DNA of 64,000 bases from contig JAYKKR010000009.1 of assembly GCA_036971615.1 (NCBI GenBank), positions 1-64,000 on the forward strand. Reading direction: 5' to 3'. This DNA is from Amyloporia xantha. Taxonomy: Eukaryota > Basidiomycota > Agaricomycetes > Polyporales > Adustoporiaceae. Of the stretch, positions 1 to 10,554 are shown one piece after another; position 1 is the first letter of the stretch; each line of letters opens with the position of its first letter. The notes under the pieces are model-generated. The model ran no database searches, was not told the origin of the DNA, and saw nothing but the letters and a program-made list of their open reading frames with translations. The translations under genes were made by a program, and so were the position numbers.

Positions 1-840
1 TGGATGTGGATGCGGAAGGCCTTCCGCTGATTCCAGTGCCAAAAGGCAGATGAAGGCCGCGAGAAGCTGGGCGACTTGACAGCCATGCTCCGCGAGTTCC
101 TGAACATTCATTTTCGTGAGCTCGTATTTCCGCTCGCACACGCGGTCTCTAACGTTTTGGCAGAGGCCGCGACCGGCAGCGCAAAAGCCCGCGCGCAGTG
201 GACCCATATCACGCAGAATCCGTCGCTTTATTTCGAAGACGAAATGACGCCGGACGGGATGGGTCTGCCCAGCGATCCCTTCGCACATGTGGATGTGACC
301 CCTCAGGGTGAGCTTGCTACAATACTGGCGTGACCGACAAGGCCAACAGCAGCCACTCTCCCTTCCAGTTCAAGGCGTATCATCGGTCAAGCGCGATGAT
401 GCCCGAGCGATGCGATAATGGCGCGGAGCGAATACAGCGAGGCCCTACTATCGAGGAGCGGAAGAAGCCCGCCGCGAAAGCATAAAAAGAACAAAGTGAA
501 GGCGAGCAAAGAAGGGCGCGAGGAAAGCGCCCTGCCCGCGCAGTCCCCGGACGCGGTCGTGATGATGACTCTGAAGATGATGAGGTTGATCGCGACTTTG
601 GAGACGCAGAGCGACGATGCCTCTGGTGATGAGAATGACCCCCTACTCATTTGCGATGAAGCCAACAAACTGGGCTTTGAAATCGCGGACACGTCGAAAG
701 ACAAGTTCCTTATGGCAATTGGAATGAGGCGAGGTCTATTTTGAAGTGGTTCACAATTTGCAGAACTTTATGGTGAGTGGCGCCGCGGTCTCATATCATA
801 CCGCGACTAACCCTGAATCTGCAGCGCGGCACTAAACCTG
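1..840 (+). pseudogene. Decayed fragment of element gene f (HMG-like/coiled-coil family)
   Basis: This stretch is nearly identical at the nucleotide level to about 22952-23769 inside gene f of element A. It carries several small indels that break the frame, for example an extra A in the A-run near position 43 and an insertion near 269. Similarity ends abruptly near 840, in the second exon after the conserved first intron. The left side is cut by the window edge. It shows that a further A-type element, or a piece of one, lies or lay next to this locus. No terminal repeat or target duplication is visible at the breakpoint. It is not expected to encode a working protein. Confidence 0.85.
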
Positions 841-1225
841 GTCACGTTGCGAGGGACGCTGCATGCTGCCTAATCGGGCTGCATCAAGAGTGCTGGCGGA
901 CTGGCCCAAGGATGACCGGGCAGCAAACGGGCGCCAAGCAATGGGACACGTGACTAAATGCTGCTAGATATAGGCTTGTAGCAGCGGTAATGTATGACGC
1001 AGCTGTGGCATTTATGTATAAACAGCAACGGCTGTAATTACAGTGAGTTATACATCACCATTCTGCGCTTGCTACAGGCTATTTATGTATGAATATGGCA
1101 CATACGCCTCGAGTGGAGCTGCCAAAGTTCCAAGTCTGCACTAGACATCATCCCCTCGATTATATTTGCGCTTGACAGTCACTGCTTTTTTTGTCATCCG
1201 AAACTCACCTTCAAATCAAATCACT
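841..1225. other. Intergenic, probable upstream region of next gene
   Basis: There is no open frame with recognisable content. The segment follows the breakpoint of the f fragment and precedes the start codon at 1226. It contains a TATA-like stretch (tagatatagg) near 965 and pyrimidine-rich sequence before the ATG, consistent with a promoter. Nothing else is seen. Confidence 0.4.
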
Positions 1226-3253
1226 ATGGCCTATGGTACGCGTTCCACAAACCCGGCTAATCATGATGTGCAGCGGAATTACCGTGTGCTTGCGGGTGTC
1301 GAAGAGGAAGGACGCAAGCCGCGTCGTACACCTGCACAAGTAGATGCCGATCGTGAGCGAGAGAGAGTGCGCGAGGAAGACGTCGCGGCAACACAATCCG
1401 CACTTGCCAAACGCATTGCGGAGCTGGAGGCTGAACTTCACCAGAAGGACATTGAAGAGGTATGTACAGTACTTCACTTGGCTGCTAGATGATCTTCGTT
1501 GACGGTGACTGCAGGCTTCCGTGGCGGTTGTTGACAACCCCAGCGACTTTGAAGAAGCGAGGATGAAGAAGACAATGTTGACGAGCCTGAAGTCAAGAAA
1601 CGCGTCCGTCGTCCTAAGACGAAAAAGCTGTCGCGCGCTGACATCGTTAAGCTGCACGTAGCAAGATCAGTGAGGCGCCGACGCCCGACACTGTGCCCAG
1701 AAAGGCAGACGTGCGCTCACGTGTGCGCGCCAATCCGAGTGCACCTTTGCCCAGCGACACTCAGTCTGTCGGTACTAGCGGCAAAGGTACCAAGCGCAAA
1801 GTGCCAACGGTTGACAGCGCGAGCATGGAGGTATCCACGAGCTCACGGTATGTGCCAACCCTTTCTGACAATTGATGTTCCATACTTATGATTCTCTTTA
1901 GTTCCAAAAAGGCGAAGTCAGTGCCCGAACCCGCCCGCTCTTCTGGTCTGCGCAAGGGTTGGATAGCTCCGCCACTTAGGACCAGGCCCACTCTTCCCCA
2001 GCCCTCTGTTCAAACTCCCGGCGCAGAAGTTGTCGCGGACGTGAACCCAGTCCAGCAGACTGATGAGTCATCAAGTCAGACAAATCAGATCACAGAGGGT
2101 CAAGCGGATGTGCGGCACACGGCACAGGTTAGTTGCATCTCATTATCCGAGAGATTTCTTCACCGAACTGTGAGGCAACAGGGCGTCGTTCAGATCGTCA
2201 AGAGCACACCCACCCAAGGAGCAGCCGATGAACCGGAGAGCCCTCCGGGAGGCGATAATAGTACCGCGGGCGCAGGGGGCCGGCGCCCATGTCACCGATT
2301 CACGAATGCAGACTTGCCTATTCCGCGTGAGTTAATTGGCCGCTGGCGGTTCAGATATATCCCTCGTGTCTTGAAATTCCTCGGCGATCTTACACACCAC
2401 CTGTGGTCCCTTTACGGCATCAATCTCCTTGGCCTGATGCGCAAATCTTTCAAAGAAGTCTTCCCCGAGCTTGACGTCGTCATTGAACCGCGCGAGGCGA
2501 TACACGAGCTGGTAAGTCAATTGGGATATCTCTCCCCTGATACTCATCCCTACCTTACCCTTCGCAGACTCTTCAAAAGATATATGAATGGCGAGCTGGC
2601 TTCGGCAAAGCAGCAATTGATGCGGTTTCGTCATTCCTGGATGATGATGAGGTGTTCCGTGACTCACAGCGAAAGGCCGAGTGGGTCGAATACCACTTGG
2701 GGCCCGGGCTTCCTTTTTCGGTATGCTGGGGCCAAGCAGACCAAGAACGGTTCGGTACATAGTATTAATTGCTGTCGTGAATTCCACTGATCACATTGAA
2801 TACAGTCCAAGCATATTGGTGTCTTTCAAGCAGACTACATTACTCGCACACTGATACCACTTCGCGGTGACCGCACGCTCAGCCCATGAGAACGACTACC
2901 CATATGCCGCACTGGCATTCTCCCTCGCAGCGGTAAGTAGTTATCAGAATAAGCTCGTCATACTCTCCTTACATTTCACTCTATACGCAGGTTGAACGAG
3001 CAATCAGGATGTATTCAACGGGCAAATTCAAGAAAGGTGATGACAGGTTCTCGCAGGACAACCACGGGGATGCTGCCAACCGCTACCTCAACTCGACGCT
3101 GGATCTGAAGGAGGCAAAGTGGACCAAGATCCTCGAAACCGCGGAATGGTACGCTGACTCACAGAGCCAGCTTGCCCCGGGGAAGTTGGTGACGGAGAAG
3201 CTGCTGAGGACGATAGGGAGTTCATTGAGGACTCAGACGACGCTGAAGCCTAA
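1226..3253 (+). CDS. Uncharacterised basidiomycete-expanded protein family, multi-exon, frame-broken
   Basis: This gene has at least five short introns (for example about 1460-1514 and 2107-2150). The N-terminus is charged and coiled-coil prone (rich in E, R and K, about residues 30-80), followed by a low-complexity Ser/Pro/Lys linker. The globular part starts with FTNADLPIPREL (about 2299) and continues with an EWRAGFG-type segment, an HIGVFQADYI segment and YAALAFSLAAVERAIRMYSTGKF (about 2915-3035). From memory this pattern matches a large uncharacterised family repeated many times in mushroom genomes; no function is known. The C-terminus is acidic (EDDREFIEDSDDAEA, stop at 3251-3253). Reading through needs several single-base frame changes (near 1560, 1660 and 3180), so it is either a young pseudogene or affected by consensus errors. 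Confidence 0.55.
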
Positions 3254-4305
3254 AAGGTATTTTCATATCAGTTGTTGCGCTCTTCCGTGCTCACTGGATC
3301 AGGCTCCAACGTCGCCAGTGCTCTCGACAACTCGAACATCCCATCGCGTCGCCTTTGCTACTGCTTCAAGTTCCGGTGTCACCCGCACGCAATATACCAT
3401 CGTTCGTCCTGTTCGGTTTCTGGTGGATCTCGTTGGCATCATATGCGTGTCTTATTACCGATAGTGGTGTAATACGACTTTAATGTATATAATATTCTTA
3501 CAGACTGAGCTCTATACTACATTCTTTTATACCCTTATCTGCACCTGAAGCATGTCTGCGAGTGATCTTAATCCCGCCTGTGTGGGCCTGTCCACTGTCT
3601 TATTTCGCCTTTATACAGCCTGACAGCATCTGAAATAAGTACCCGAAATCTTATATCAGCAGGTCCCATCTAGGTAAGACGAGCCATACTTATGCCTGTG
3701 TGTCTGAAACGGTCTGACCCAGACGCCTCAGACCGTTCAGACGACTCGACGTTTTGCTGATGTATCACAGACTACATGACATGCTTCATCCGCAACGGTT
3801 GCGGCATGCTTTAAGGCTGGTCTCAAGTCTACGGGCGGTATACCCGAGGTGGGAGAGATATGCAGAGCAAACACATGAAACCGTCTGTGAGGATTTAGAC
3901 ATTATGCAAATAATTCGCTGCACTTTGGGCAAGTAATTCAGCACAGGTTCATTTAACCTGATTCAAAGCTAACATGAGGTGTACATGTGGTCTCACGGCG
4001 TCGATCGCTGACAGTCGAGTCGTGCATAAATGTGCTTGCCCTGCAAATATTTGCCCAGTGTACTAGAGTGAACCTTGCCCTCCGTCACCCCTGTTTCTCT
4101 AGATCAGCACATTTTCGGGTTGGTGATCGTCCCCTGGTCCTACAGCTCGAGAGGAAGGGACGGCACAGTGACATGGGCAGCAATCGGTTTCGTTTGCGCT
4201 GACGACAAGCCCGAATCCTCCTTGTGTCTGCTCGACTTCGTCACGCAGCTCATCTTGGCAGTGCTCGAGAGAGCACAAGCTAGGCAGGACGGGCAACTCT
4301 CCGTT
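3254..4305. other. Non-coding stretch with a short inverted repeat
   Basis: No ORF here has recognisable content or a partner elsewhere in the window. A near-perfect inverted repeat lies at 3702-3733 (arms gtctgaaacggtctga and tcagaccgttcagac, with one bulged A). The right edge is the GTAAT target duplication of the Copia insertion that follows. Confidence 0.5.
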
Positions 4306-4310
4306 GTAAT

Positions 4311-4522
4311 TGTCAGCAGAATAGAAGGAAGATGAGATCTGAGAGAGCCCAGAGATGAGAAGCGAGAGATCACGAGAGGGCACAGACACCGACACCGACA
4401 CCTAAGGCTCACAAGAAGTTGCGGAAGCAAGCGATGTATACGAAGGAGGCCGTCGCAGATCGCGCTGGCCGTGTATGTACATGTTTGTACTACGGTGCTT
4501 AGCGCGAGCGTCTACTCTAACA
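4311..4522 (-). repeat. LTR of outer gag-only Copia element (3' LTR)
   Basis: Starts TGTCAGCAG and ends CTCTAACA. It matches 34951-35164 with a handful of differences, such as gttgcggaag versus gtcgcgaaag and a CG dinucleotide indel near the end. Just inside, the purine run AGTGGGAG on the minus strand is the likely polypurine tract. Confidence 0.9.
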
Positions 4523-4575
4523 CTCCCACTACGTGAGCACACTAAAAGCTCCCACTGAACCAAATAAGTAAAGTA

Positions 4576-5635
4576 TCAAATCAGTTGGACAAAATCAATG
4601 GGACTGATATCATAAGCATCGGGGAAGATGTGCGAGATCGAGAATGTGGAAGACGAGAAGCCTTTAGGATAACGTGGAGAAGCAGGAGGTGAGTCCAAAG
4701 ATTCAACAACAACATGATGAGCAGAAGCAGAAGCATACGTAACACTGGGATCCAGACCGTCCTGTGCCAACCGAGCACGCTCACCAGAATTCCAACCCAT
4801 CGCCCAATCCTTCACGTGTTGAGGCATGTCATACATGCAGCGAGCAGCGATATGACCAGGTCCACCACAGCGATGACATGTACCATCATTGTTTGTGTCG
4901 CACCAATGATAGCCTTTTTCATCAACCGGAAAGTTTGAGGAACTCCGCTGACCTGATCCACTTCTCCCCCTTGTTCCACGGAACCCCCTTCCACCATCTC
5001 GAGCAGCAAGAGCAGTGTCGAAATCGGACTCGGACTTGATATGCATGCCAACGTCATGGCTGACAGCGATCGCAGATCCAGCGAGGACAGACTTGATCGT
5101 AGCGAGATCGGGTTCAGTAGACTGAGAGAGGAGAGTACGCACGAATGACATGGTAGGAAGGATGAAGGTTCATCAAAATGATGTCCTTGATCTCGGTGTC
5201 CTCGACGGTGTGGCCGATAGCTTTGAGCTGTGCCGCAGCGATCATGACAGCCTGGATGTAGACATCCATGGGCTTGCTGGGATCATGGACAGCACCGTAA
5301 AGTGCCTTCCGCAACTCCACACGACGAGCCATAGTGGAGCTCTCGAACTTCTTCTTTAGCGCCAAACGCAGTCGAACCCGAATTCTCCCCCTCAACAAGA
5401 TGCTGCAAATCCTTGCTCACCAAGGCCCAGATTATAGGCAGAGCTCCTTCATTCTTCTTCACCCACTCCTCATCCTTAGACGCATGAGCCTCGACTCTGT
5501 CCCATCAACAATCCCATGACTCCCACTCACTCGAAAGACCATCATGATCTGGCTTCTCCATTGATGCCAGTTCTTGTCGGTCAGAGGATCGACCTTAGCC
5601 ATGAGGAGGCTAATAGTGCCAGATGAAGTCGACAT
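4576..5635 (-). pseudogene. Copia-type gag of the outer element, frame-broken
   Basis: The minus-strand start at 5635 gives MSTSSGTISLLMAKVDPL, typical of a UBN2/Copia gag N-terminus. A middle part (about 5400-5160, ALKKKFESSTMARRVELRKAL) and a CCHC zinc knuckle (C-X2-C-X4-H-X4-C, about 4857) follow in shifted frames. The protein would package the RNA into particles supplied in trans by an autonomous Copia. At least two frame changes separate the pieces, so it is probably inactive. The gag ends at 4576, 53 bp from the 3' LTR, which leaves no room for pol. Confidence 0.75.
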
Positions 5636-5697
5636 GGTGGATGGATGGGTTGTTGATCGCAGTAGATAGAAATGGAAAAGATTGTCTCAGATCAGAG

Positions 5698-6001
5698 TGT
5701 TGAGCGCAGACTATAGAGGAGAGGAGGCTAATCCGTCTTGTATTCTAGTGGGCTGTAAGGCCCGGCTTATATACATGCATGAAAGGCTCCTTAGTAATCG
5801 TATCTAGAAACCTATAGAATATCTGAGTAAGATATGAAGTCATAATGAAATCATAGTGGAGATTTCTTAGTAAGAAAGTGGAGCCTATGAAGTAAGACAA
5901 GAGCATACTATGGAACGTCATAGAACATCATAGAAATGAGTAAGTACTGACTACCAAGTATGGAAGTGCGACTACTATAGTTGGTAACTGATCGTTCAAC
6001 A
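5698..6001 (-). repeat. 3' LTR of inner Copia element
   Basis: 304 bp with TGTTGA...TCAACA ends, identical by eye to 34623-34926. The minus-strand sequence next to it (6002-6020) carries the purine tract GAGTGGGAG. Confidence 0.95.
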
Positions 6002-6027
6002 CTCCCACTCAACTAGATAGTCGCTAA

Positions 6028-8283
6028 CTATTCTAGTCCAAGACTATGTACAAATTTCTCATGAATAGAGAAAGATAAATTCTTAGTGAGGATATCGGCC
6101 CTTTGCTCAGCAGTAGGTACAAAGAAAAGATCGACATGACCGTTTTCAATGAACTCTCTGCAAAAGTGGTACCGAATATCAATGTGCTTGGTTCTTCTGT
6201 CATGAGCTGGATTAACCGCAAGAAAAATGCTACCATTATTATCAATGCATAAAGGTGTGGCATTTTGCGGCTTAAAACCAATCTCAGACTGAAGAGTCCG
6301 AAGCCAGGCTAATTGTCGACAAGAGTCGGACAACGCCATGTACTCTGCTTCTGTTGAAGACAGAGCGACAGTCTTTTGTTGCCGCGAGACCCATGAAATA
6401 GCAGCATCTGCCATAAAGAAGACAAAGCCACTAGTTGAATGCCTATCGTCCTTGTTCTCAGCCCAATCAGAGTCAGAATAACCTATGAGTCCAGATAATC
6501 CGCTGCCTTTGTAGCAAAGCCGAAGTAAACGTGAACCGTTCAAATAACGAAGAATATATTGTGCGGCTTTATAATGTTGCATTGTAGGCTTAGCAGAATA
6601 TTGGGAAAGGCGATTAACTGCATAGGCTATATCTGGACGAGTGCCTAAGGCGATCCACAAAAGTGAACCAATGAGCTGCTGGTACTTTGAACGAAGGGCG
6701 GCATCAACTTCATATGAAGGATCTGCTTTGACAAGGTGTACACCAAATGGAAGGGGAGTTCGTGTGGGTGCTGCATCTAGCATTTGGAATCGCTCGAGTG
6801 TCTCTTCAATGTATTTAGACTGATCAAGCCAAATGTTTCTGGATGATCTATCTCGAGTAATCCGCATGCCTAGAAAAGATTCTACAGGCCCAAGATCACG
6901 AACATTAAATCGCTTCTGAAGACAACCTTTGAGCCATGCAATCTGACGCCGATCAGACCCAATTGGCAATAGATCGTCAACATATACGACAAGTATTAAA
7001 TCCCCCCCATGATGACGATACACATAAATACCCGCATCAGAATATGTACGTGTGAACCCTAATTCCAACAACGCATTGTGGAGTTTTTTATTCCACTGTC
7101 TGCCAGCCTGTTTAAGACCATAAATAGCCTTCAAAAGACGACAGACTTTGTGTTCCTGACCAGGGACTTTGAATCCTTCTGGTTGCTCCATATATATCTC
7201 CTCGTCTAATTCGCCATATAAGAATGCTGTCTTTACATCCATAGCCTCTACCTCCCAATCATTAAGAGCAGCATGGGCGAGTAAGAATCTTATAGATTCA
7301 AAACGAGCGACAGGGGAGAATATTTCATCATAATCGATGCCTTTGACCTGTTTAAAGCCCTTGGCTACAAGCCGAGCTTTGTATCTTCCACCAGGTTTAA
7401 TAGTGTAAACCCAACGACAAGGTACCGCCTTACGTCCAGGAGGTAAGTTGACTAACTCCCATGTACCATTCTCCATTTGAGAGTCTATCTCTTCCTGCAT
7501 AGCGGCCTCCCACTGAGTCCTATCAGGGCGAGAGATTGCTTCCTGATAAGATTGTGGAAAAGGTCCGTACTGAGGATTGGCGTTGAGAATAAACTCTACT
7601 GGAAGATCTGAGATGAGATTCTCCATGACATCAGGTAAACCACCTCCTTGATCAATGTCACGCTGTATAGCTGCAGGGTGACGATCACCATACGCATTGT
7701 CAGGCCGTGGTGGAGGTCTACCAGCGGTTGACCGAGTAGAGCGTCTAGGTACAAATGGAGGAGGTTGTGGTACTGGAGGCTCATCTGGAGAAGGTGGACG
7801 AGGTGGAGGAGATGGGTTTCTAGGCGGTTCTGGTGGTGGTCCCGGATGTGGAGGCAAGTCAGCATCCGGTTCAGGCCTATTAGCACCATCATCACCAAGC
7901 GGCAGGGCCGGCTGTGGTGCTGGAGCTACAGAAACGGGCGGCTCATGCGGTTGTTGGGCAGCGGGAATAGGATTCGCACTTTTGTTCGGAAAGGATCTCT
8001 CATTGAATACCGCATCGCGCGATAAAACAATGGAGCGGCTATCTTTATCCCAGAATCGATACCCCTTTGATCCAGGTTCATAGCCAACGAACACCATAGG
8101 TTTAGCTCGAGCCGTGAGCTTATCCTGGTGTCGCTCCTTCTGAACATGTACATAGGCTAGGCATCCAAAGACTCTAAAGTACGACACATCTGGAACAGCA
8201 CCATTCCATAATTCAATGGGAGTACGCCAGTGTGCTCTGCGGAATGGCTGACGATTGTAAATATGAACGGCAGTTTCAACAGC
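6028..8283 (-). CDS. Copia polyprotein, C-terminal part: integrase end, reverse transcriptase, RNase H
   Basis: The open frame continues from the insertion point at 8283 to a stop at 6028. It starts in the integrase C-terminal region (ETAVHIYNRQPFRRAHWRTP) and goes through a Pro-rich linker (about 7700-7900). The reverse transcriptase follows with its typical segments: WVYTIKPGGRYKARLVAKGF, AIYGLKQAGRQW and the catalytic YVDD at about 6970. RNase H comes last, with STEAEYMAL (about 6340) and HIDIRYHF. No stop or frameshift is seen. The first residues of the longest open frame upstream of 8283 belong to element A, not to Copia. Together with 31720-33716 it forms one reading frame once element A and one 8-bp repeat are discounted, so the Copia was probably intact when it was hit. 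Confidence 0.95.
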   Translation of the reverse strand, partial: AVETAVHIYNRQPFRRAHWRTPIELWNGAVPDVSYFRVFGCLAYVHVQKERHQDKLTARAKPMVFVGYEPGSKGYRFWDKDSRSIVLSRDAVFNERSFPNKSANPIPAAQQPHEPPVSVAPAPQPALPLGDDGANRPEPDADLPPHPGPPPEPPRNPSPPPRPPSPDEPPVPQPPPFVPRRSTRSTAGRPPPRPDNAYGDRHPAAIQRDIDQGGGLPDVMENLISDLPVEFILNANPQYGPFPQSYQEAISRPDRTQWEAAMQEEIDSQMENGTWELVNLPPGRKAVPCRWVYTIKPGGRYKARLVAKGFKQVKGIDYDEIFSPVARFESIRFLLAHAALNDWEVEAMDVKTAFLYGELDEEIYMEQPEGFKVPGQEHKVCRLLKAIYGLKQAGRQWNKKLHNALLELGFTRTYSDAGIYVYRHHGGDLILVVYVDDLLPIGSDRRQIAWLKGCLQKRFNVRDLGPVESFLGMRITRDRSSRNIWLDQSKYIEETLERFQMLDAAPTRTPLPFGVHLVKADPSYEVDAALRSKYQQLIGSLLWIALGTRPDIAYAVNRLSQYSAKPTMQHYKAAQYILRYLNGSRLLRLCYKGSGLSGLIGYSDSDWAENKDDRHSTSGFVFFMADAAISWVSRQQKTVALSSTEAEYMALSDSCRQLAWLRTLQSEIGFKPQNATPLCIDNNGSIFLAVNPAHDRRTKHIDIRYHFCREFIENGHVDLFFVPTAEQRADILTKNLSFSIHEKFVHSLGLE
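8276..8283. repeat. 8-bp target site duplication of element A, left copy
   Basis: TCAACAGC here is repeated exactly at 31720-31727. It lies inside the Copia codons for an AVE stretch of the integrase region. Confidence 0.95.
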
Positions 8284-8900
8284 ACACCTTTCAGTCACTG
8301 TACCCCTGACTCCTAGGACATATATGCCTGACAATGTAGCCTGACCCTAGTGGCGCCGGACGCCGGCCGACGCCCCCGCTGTGACCTACGAGACAGCATC
8401 GCCCGACGCGCGCTGCATTCCCCACAGGTATAGCGCGGCCGAGGTGTACCACTATCACATAGAGCTAGGCCCGGCCGATAAGATATTTTATTGACTGTCC
8501 TTACTCTAAGCGCGGCCGCTCGTAATATGTTTCCCTATGGTGCAAGACCGCGCGAGACCACCGCGACCGACCCGTCTCGCGCCGTGGGCCATACTGCAGG
8601 CTCGCGCGATGCCATTTCCGCATCTTGGAAGTAAGATCGGCCGATAAGATATTTTATCGACTGTCCTTACTCTAAGCGCGGCCGTAATATGCTTCCCTAC
8701 GGTGCAAGACCGCGCGCGAACGCGACCGGTCAATCTCGTGCCATGGTGCTTGGAGACCTTTTTAAAATATTAGGTATCATATTTACCGATCCTGTTGCAA
8801 GATGCGGAAATTGGCACCAAGCGGGTTTTCAGCATGTCGTGAGTGCACGCGCGCGTGAGGAAGCCCCTTAATTTACAACACAATAACCAGACCAATCCGC
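8284..8900. repeat. Left terminal region of element A
   Basis: Contains the CAGTCA-type end, the box CGCCGGCCGACG at 8361-8372 (one mismatch from the palindrome) and several GGCCG boxes. A direct repeat of about 166 bp starts at 8473 and 8639 (ggccgataagatatttta). The rest, to 9077, shows no gene. Confidence 0.8.
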
Positions 8901-9077
8901 ACTTAGGCACGGTCGGGATGTAGTCCTATATGGTGTGCATACTATAGGGCGCAATGTAGCTATTATACACTGCAAAATCAAGTACTGTTATGGTTTGCCT
9001 TAGCATACATGCACAGCGCGGTGGAGGCGAAGTTCACATTGAGATTACAGTGAAAATGAATAGGGCTAAATTGAGGT

Positions 9078-10303
9078 CTACTTTGGACCACCATCCTCGT
9101 CCTCATCCGGTGAGGGACACCCATCCACCCACAGCCTTCTCTCTACTTCGGAAATCGTCCTTGCTGTCCTCCTTGTTCTCAGTAGCTGCTGAATCCCCCG
9201 CACCAGAAAGAGGATGTCCTCGAGCGCCTCAATGTCGCGGTTGACCGCGATCAACTGCTCGCGAGAGTGTCTGCGCACATCGCGAACGTAAGTGGCCTCC
9301 CTCACAGAAGGAAACCCTATGTGAAGATAAATAGCCTGTTAGGATAAACTGCAAGATTACACACCTTGTCCAACAGTCTCCTTTATGTAGCTATATCGAG
9401 CGGGGTCAGAAACAGAAGGTGGCGGGCGCGCAACAGCGTCGTCACGCGGCAAGGGTCTCCGAGCCTCAGTCGCGGGTGCAACATTGGATTCCTCTTCGTT
9501 ATGTGTGATTTCAATCGAGCTTTGTTCTTTGAGAGTGTTCCAATCTTTCTTACCTTTGCATTTTCCTTTCGCGTCTGCGTTGGCACGCGCAATATCATCC
9601 AGCGCGTCATTCGAATCGACATTAACGACATCGTTCAGGTTGATCGGAGAACGCTCGAGCATGCTCCTCTGCATTATATGAGTGGTAGTACTTGTAGTAC
9701 TTGTGCCATAGCTGTTATTTCAGACGTACCTCCATTACTGAGGTCACCGCTATCCTGATTGAACATGTCTGCCAGGTCCACCGGTGATCGGTCACGAAGA
9801 ACGGCTCCTACATGAAGCAAGTTAAAACAAGCTGGGCAAACAATTCCCTCACTCACTATTGTGAGCTACATAGTCGCCAGCGGGAGGAATGTCAGTATCC
9901 TGATCGAGGATGTCGAGCTCAATGGGGCTCCGAGAGCGTTCGGAGACTTCGCGCGGATGTTAGATGAGATCACAACATCGAGCGACCCGAAACATTACCT
10001 GGCTCGAGATCAAATATTTCCACATCAATCGGGGACCGCGCGCGGGTGTTCATGTTGTTGTCTTGGAGCGCCGAATCGACGCCTTTGAGATTTAGGTGAA
10101 ATGGACGAAAGAAGCTCCCGAAATGGGGCTGGAAATGGCTCTACTTACCAGTGTTCGATTCCAGGTCGCTAGATTCCGACATGAATGCGTCGAGGGTCAC
10201 CGGAGATCGTTCTCGATCAAACACAGCTACAAAACATCAGTATCAGTCATGCGCGAGACGCGTACTCACAGTTATCTATGTCAGAGTCCATCGCCCGCGC
10301 CAT
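9078..10303 (-). CDS. Gene a (element A, left): exon-modular 'SPI-repeat' protein
   Basis: Seven exons read on the minus strand from MARAMDSDIDN (10303). Exons 2 to 6 each encode one copy of a short motif: RERSPVTLD, RARSPIDVE, RSRSPIELD, RDRSPVDLA and LERSPINLN. Each motif is followed by an acidic tail, and the exons are separated by introns of about 45-70 nt. Exon 6 adds a charged, disordered stretch. Exon 7 (9078-9312) is a predicted coiled coil (REQLIAVNRDIEALEDILFL) with an acidic tail. The same plan occurs at 29274-30642 and, in diverged form, at 39444-41151. No known domain is recognised. The repeats look like short linear docking or phosphorylation (SP) motifs, so a scaffold role is a guess. 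It is head-to-head with gene b. All frames close cleanly with the introns proposed. Confidence 0.7.
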
Positions 10304-10554
10304 TTGTCCGCGCGAGATGAGGTCGGTTGGGAAGACGAGACACTGAGTGGAATACGACAGTCGCAATCAATGCAGATTGCTCACGATCGCCGCGAAACGT
10401 GACGAGTTGATCGAGCGCTGCTGACATAACCCGTAACGCATTCAGTTCCTCGAAGGTCGCGCGCATCAAAGTCAGTTCTAACCTCCATCTCCTCCATAAC
10501 CAGCTATTCGCCTGATTCACTATCTCCGTTTCATCTTCAGTCCTCTCCCACAGC
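10304..10554. promoter_or_regulatory. Shared divergent promoter a|b (element A, left)
   Basis: 251 bp separate the two start codons. The same head-to-head arrangement recurs at 28921-29273 and 41152-41394, so co-regulation of a and b is likely. No specific site was identified. Confidence 0.5.

Noticed and set aside
7697..8083. Gly/Arg-rich plus-strand ORF.
   Set aside because: Antisense shadow of the Pro-rich linker in the Copia polyprotein.
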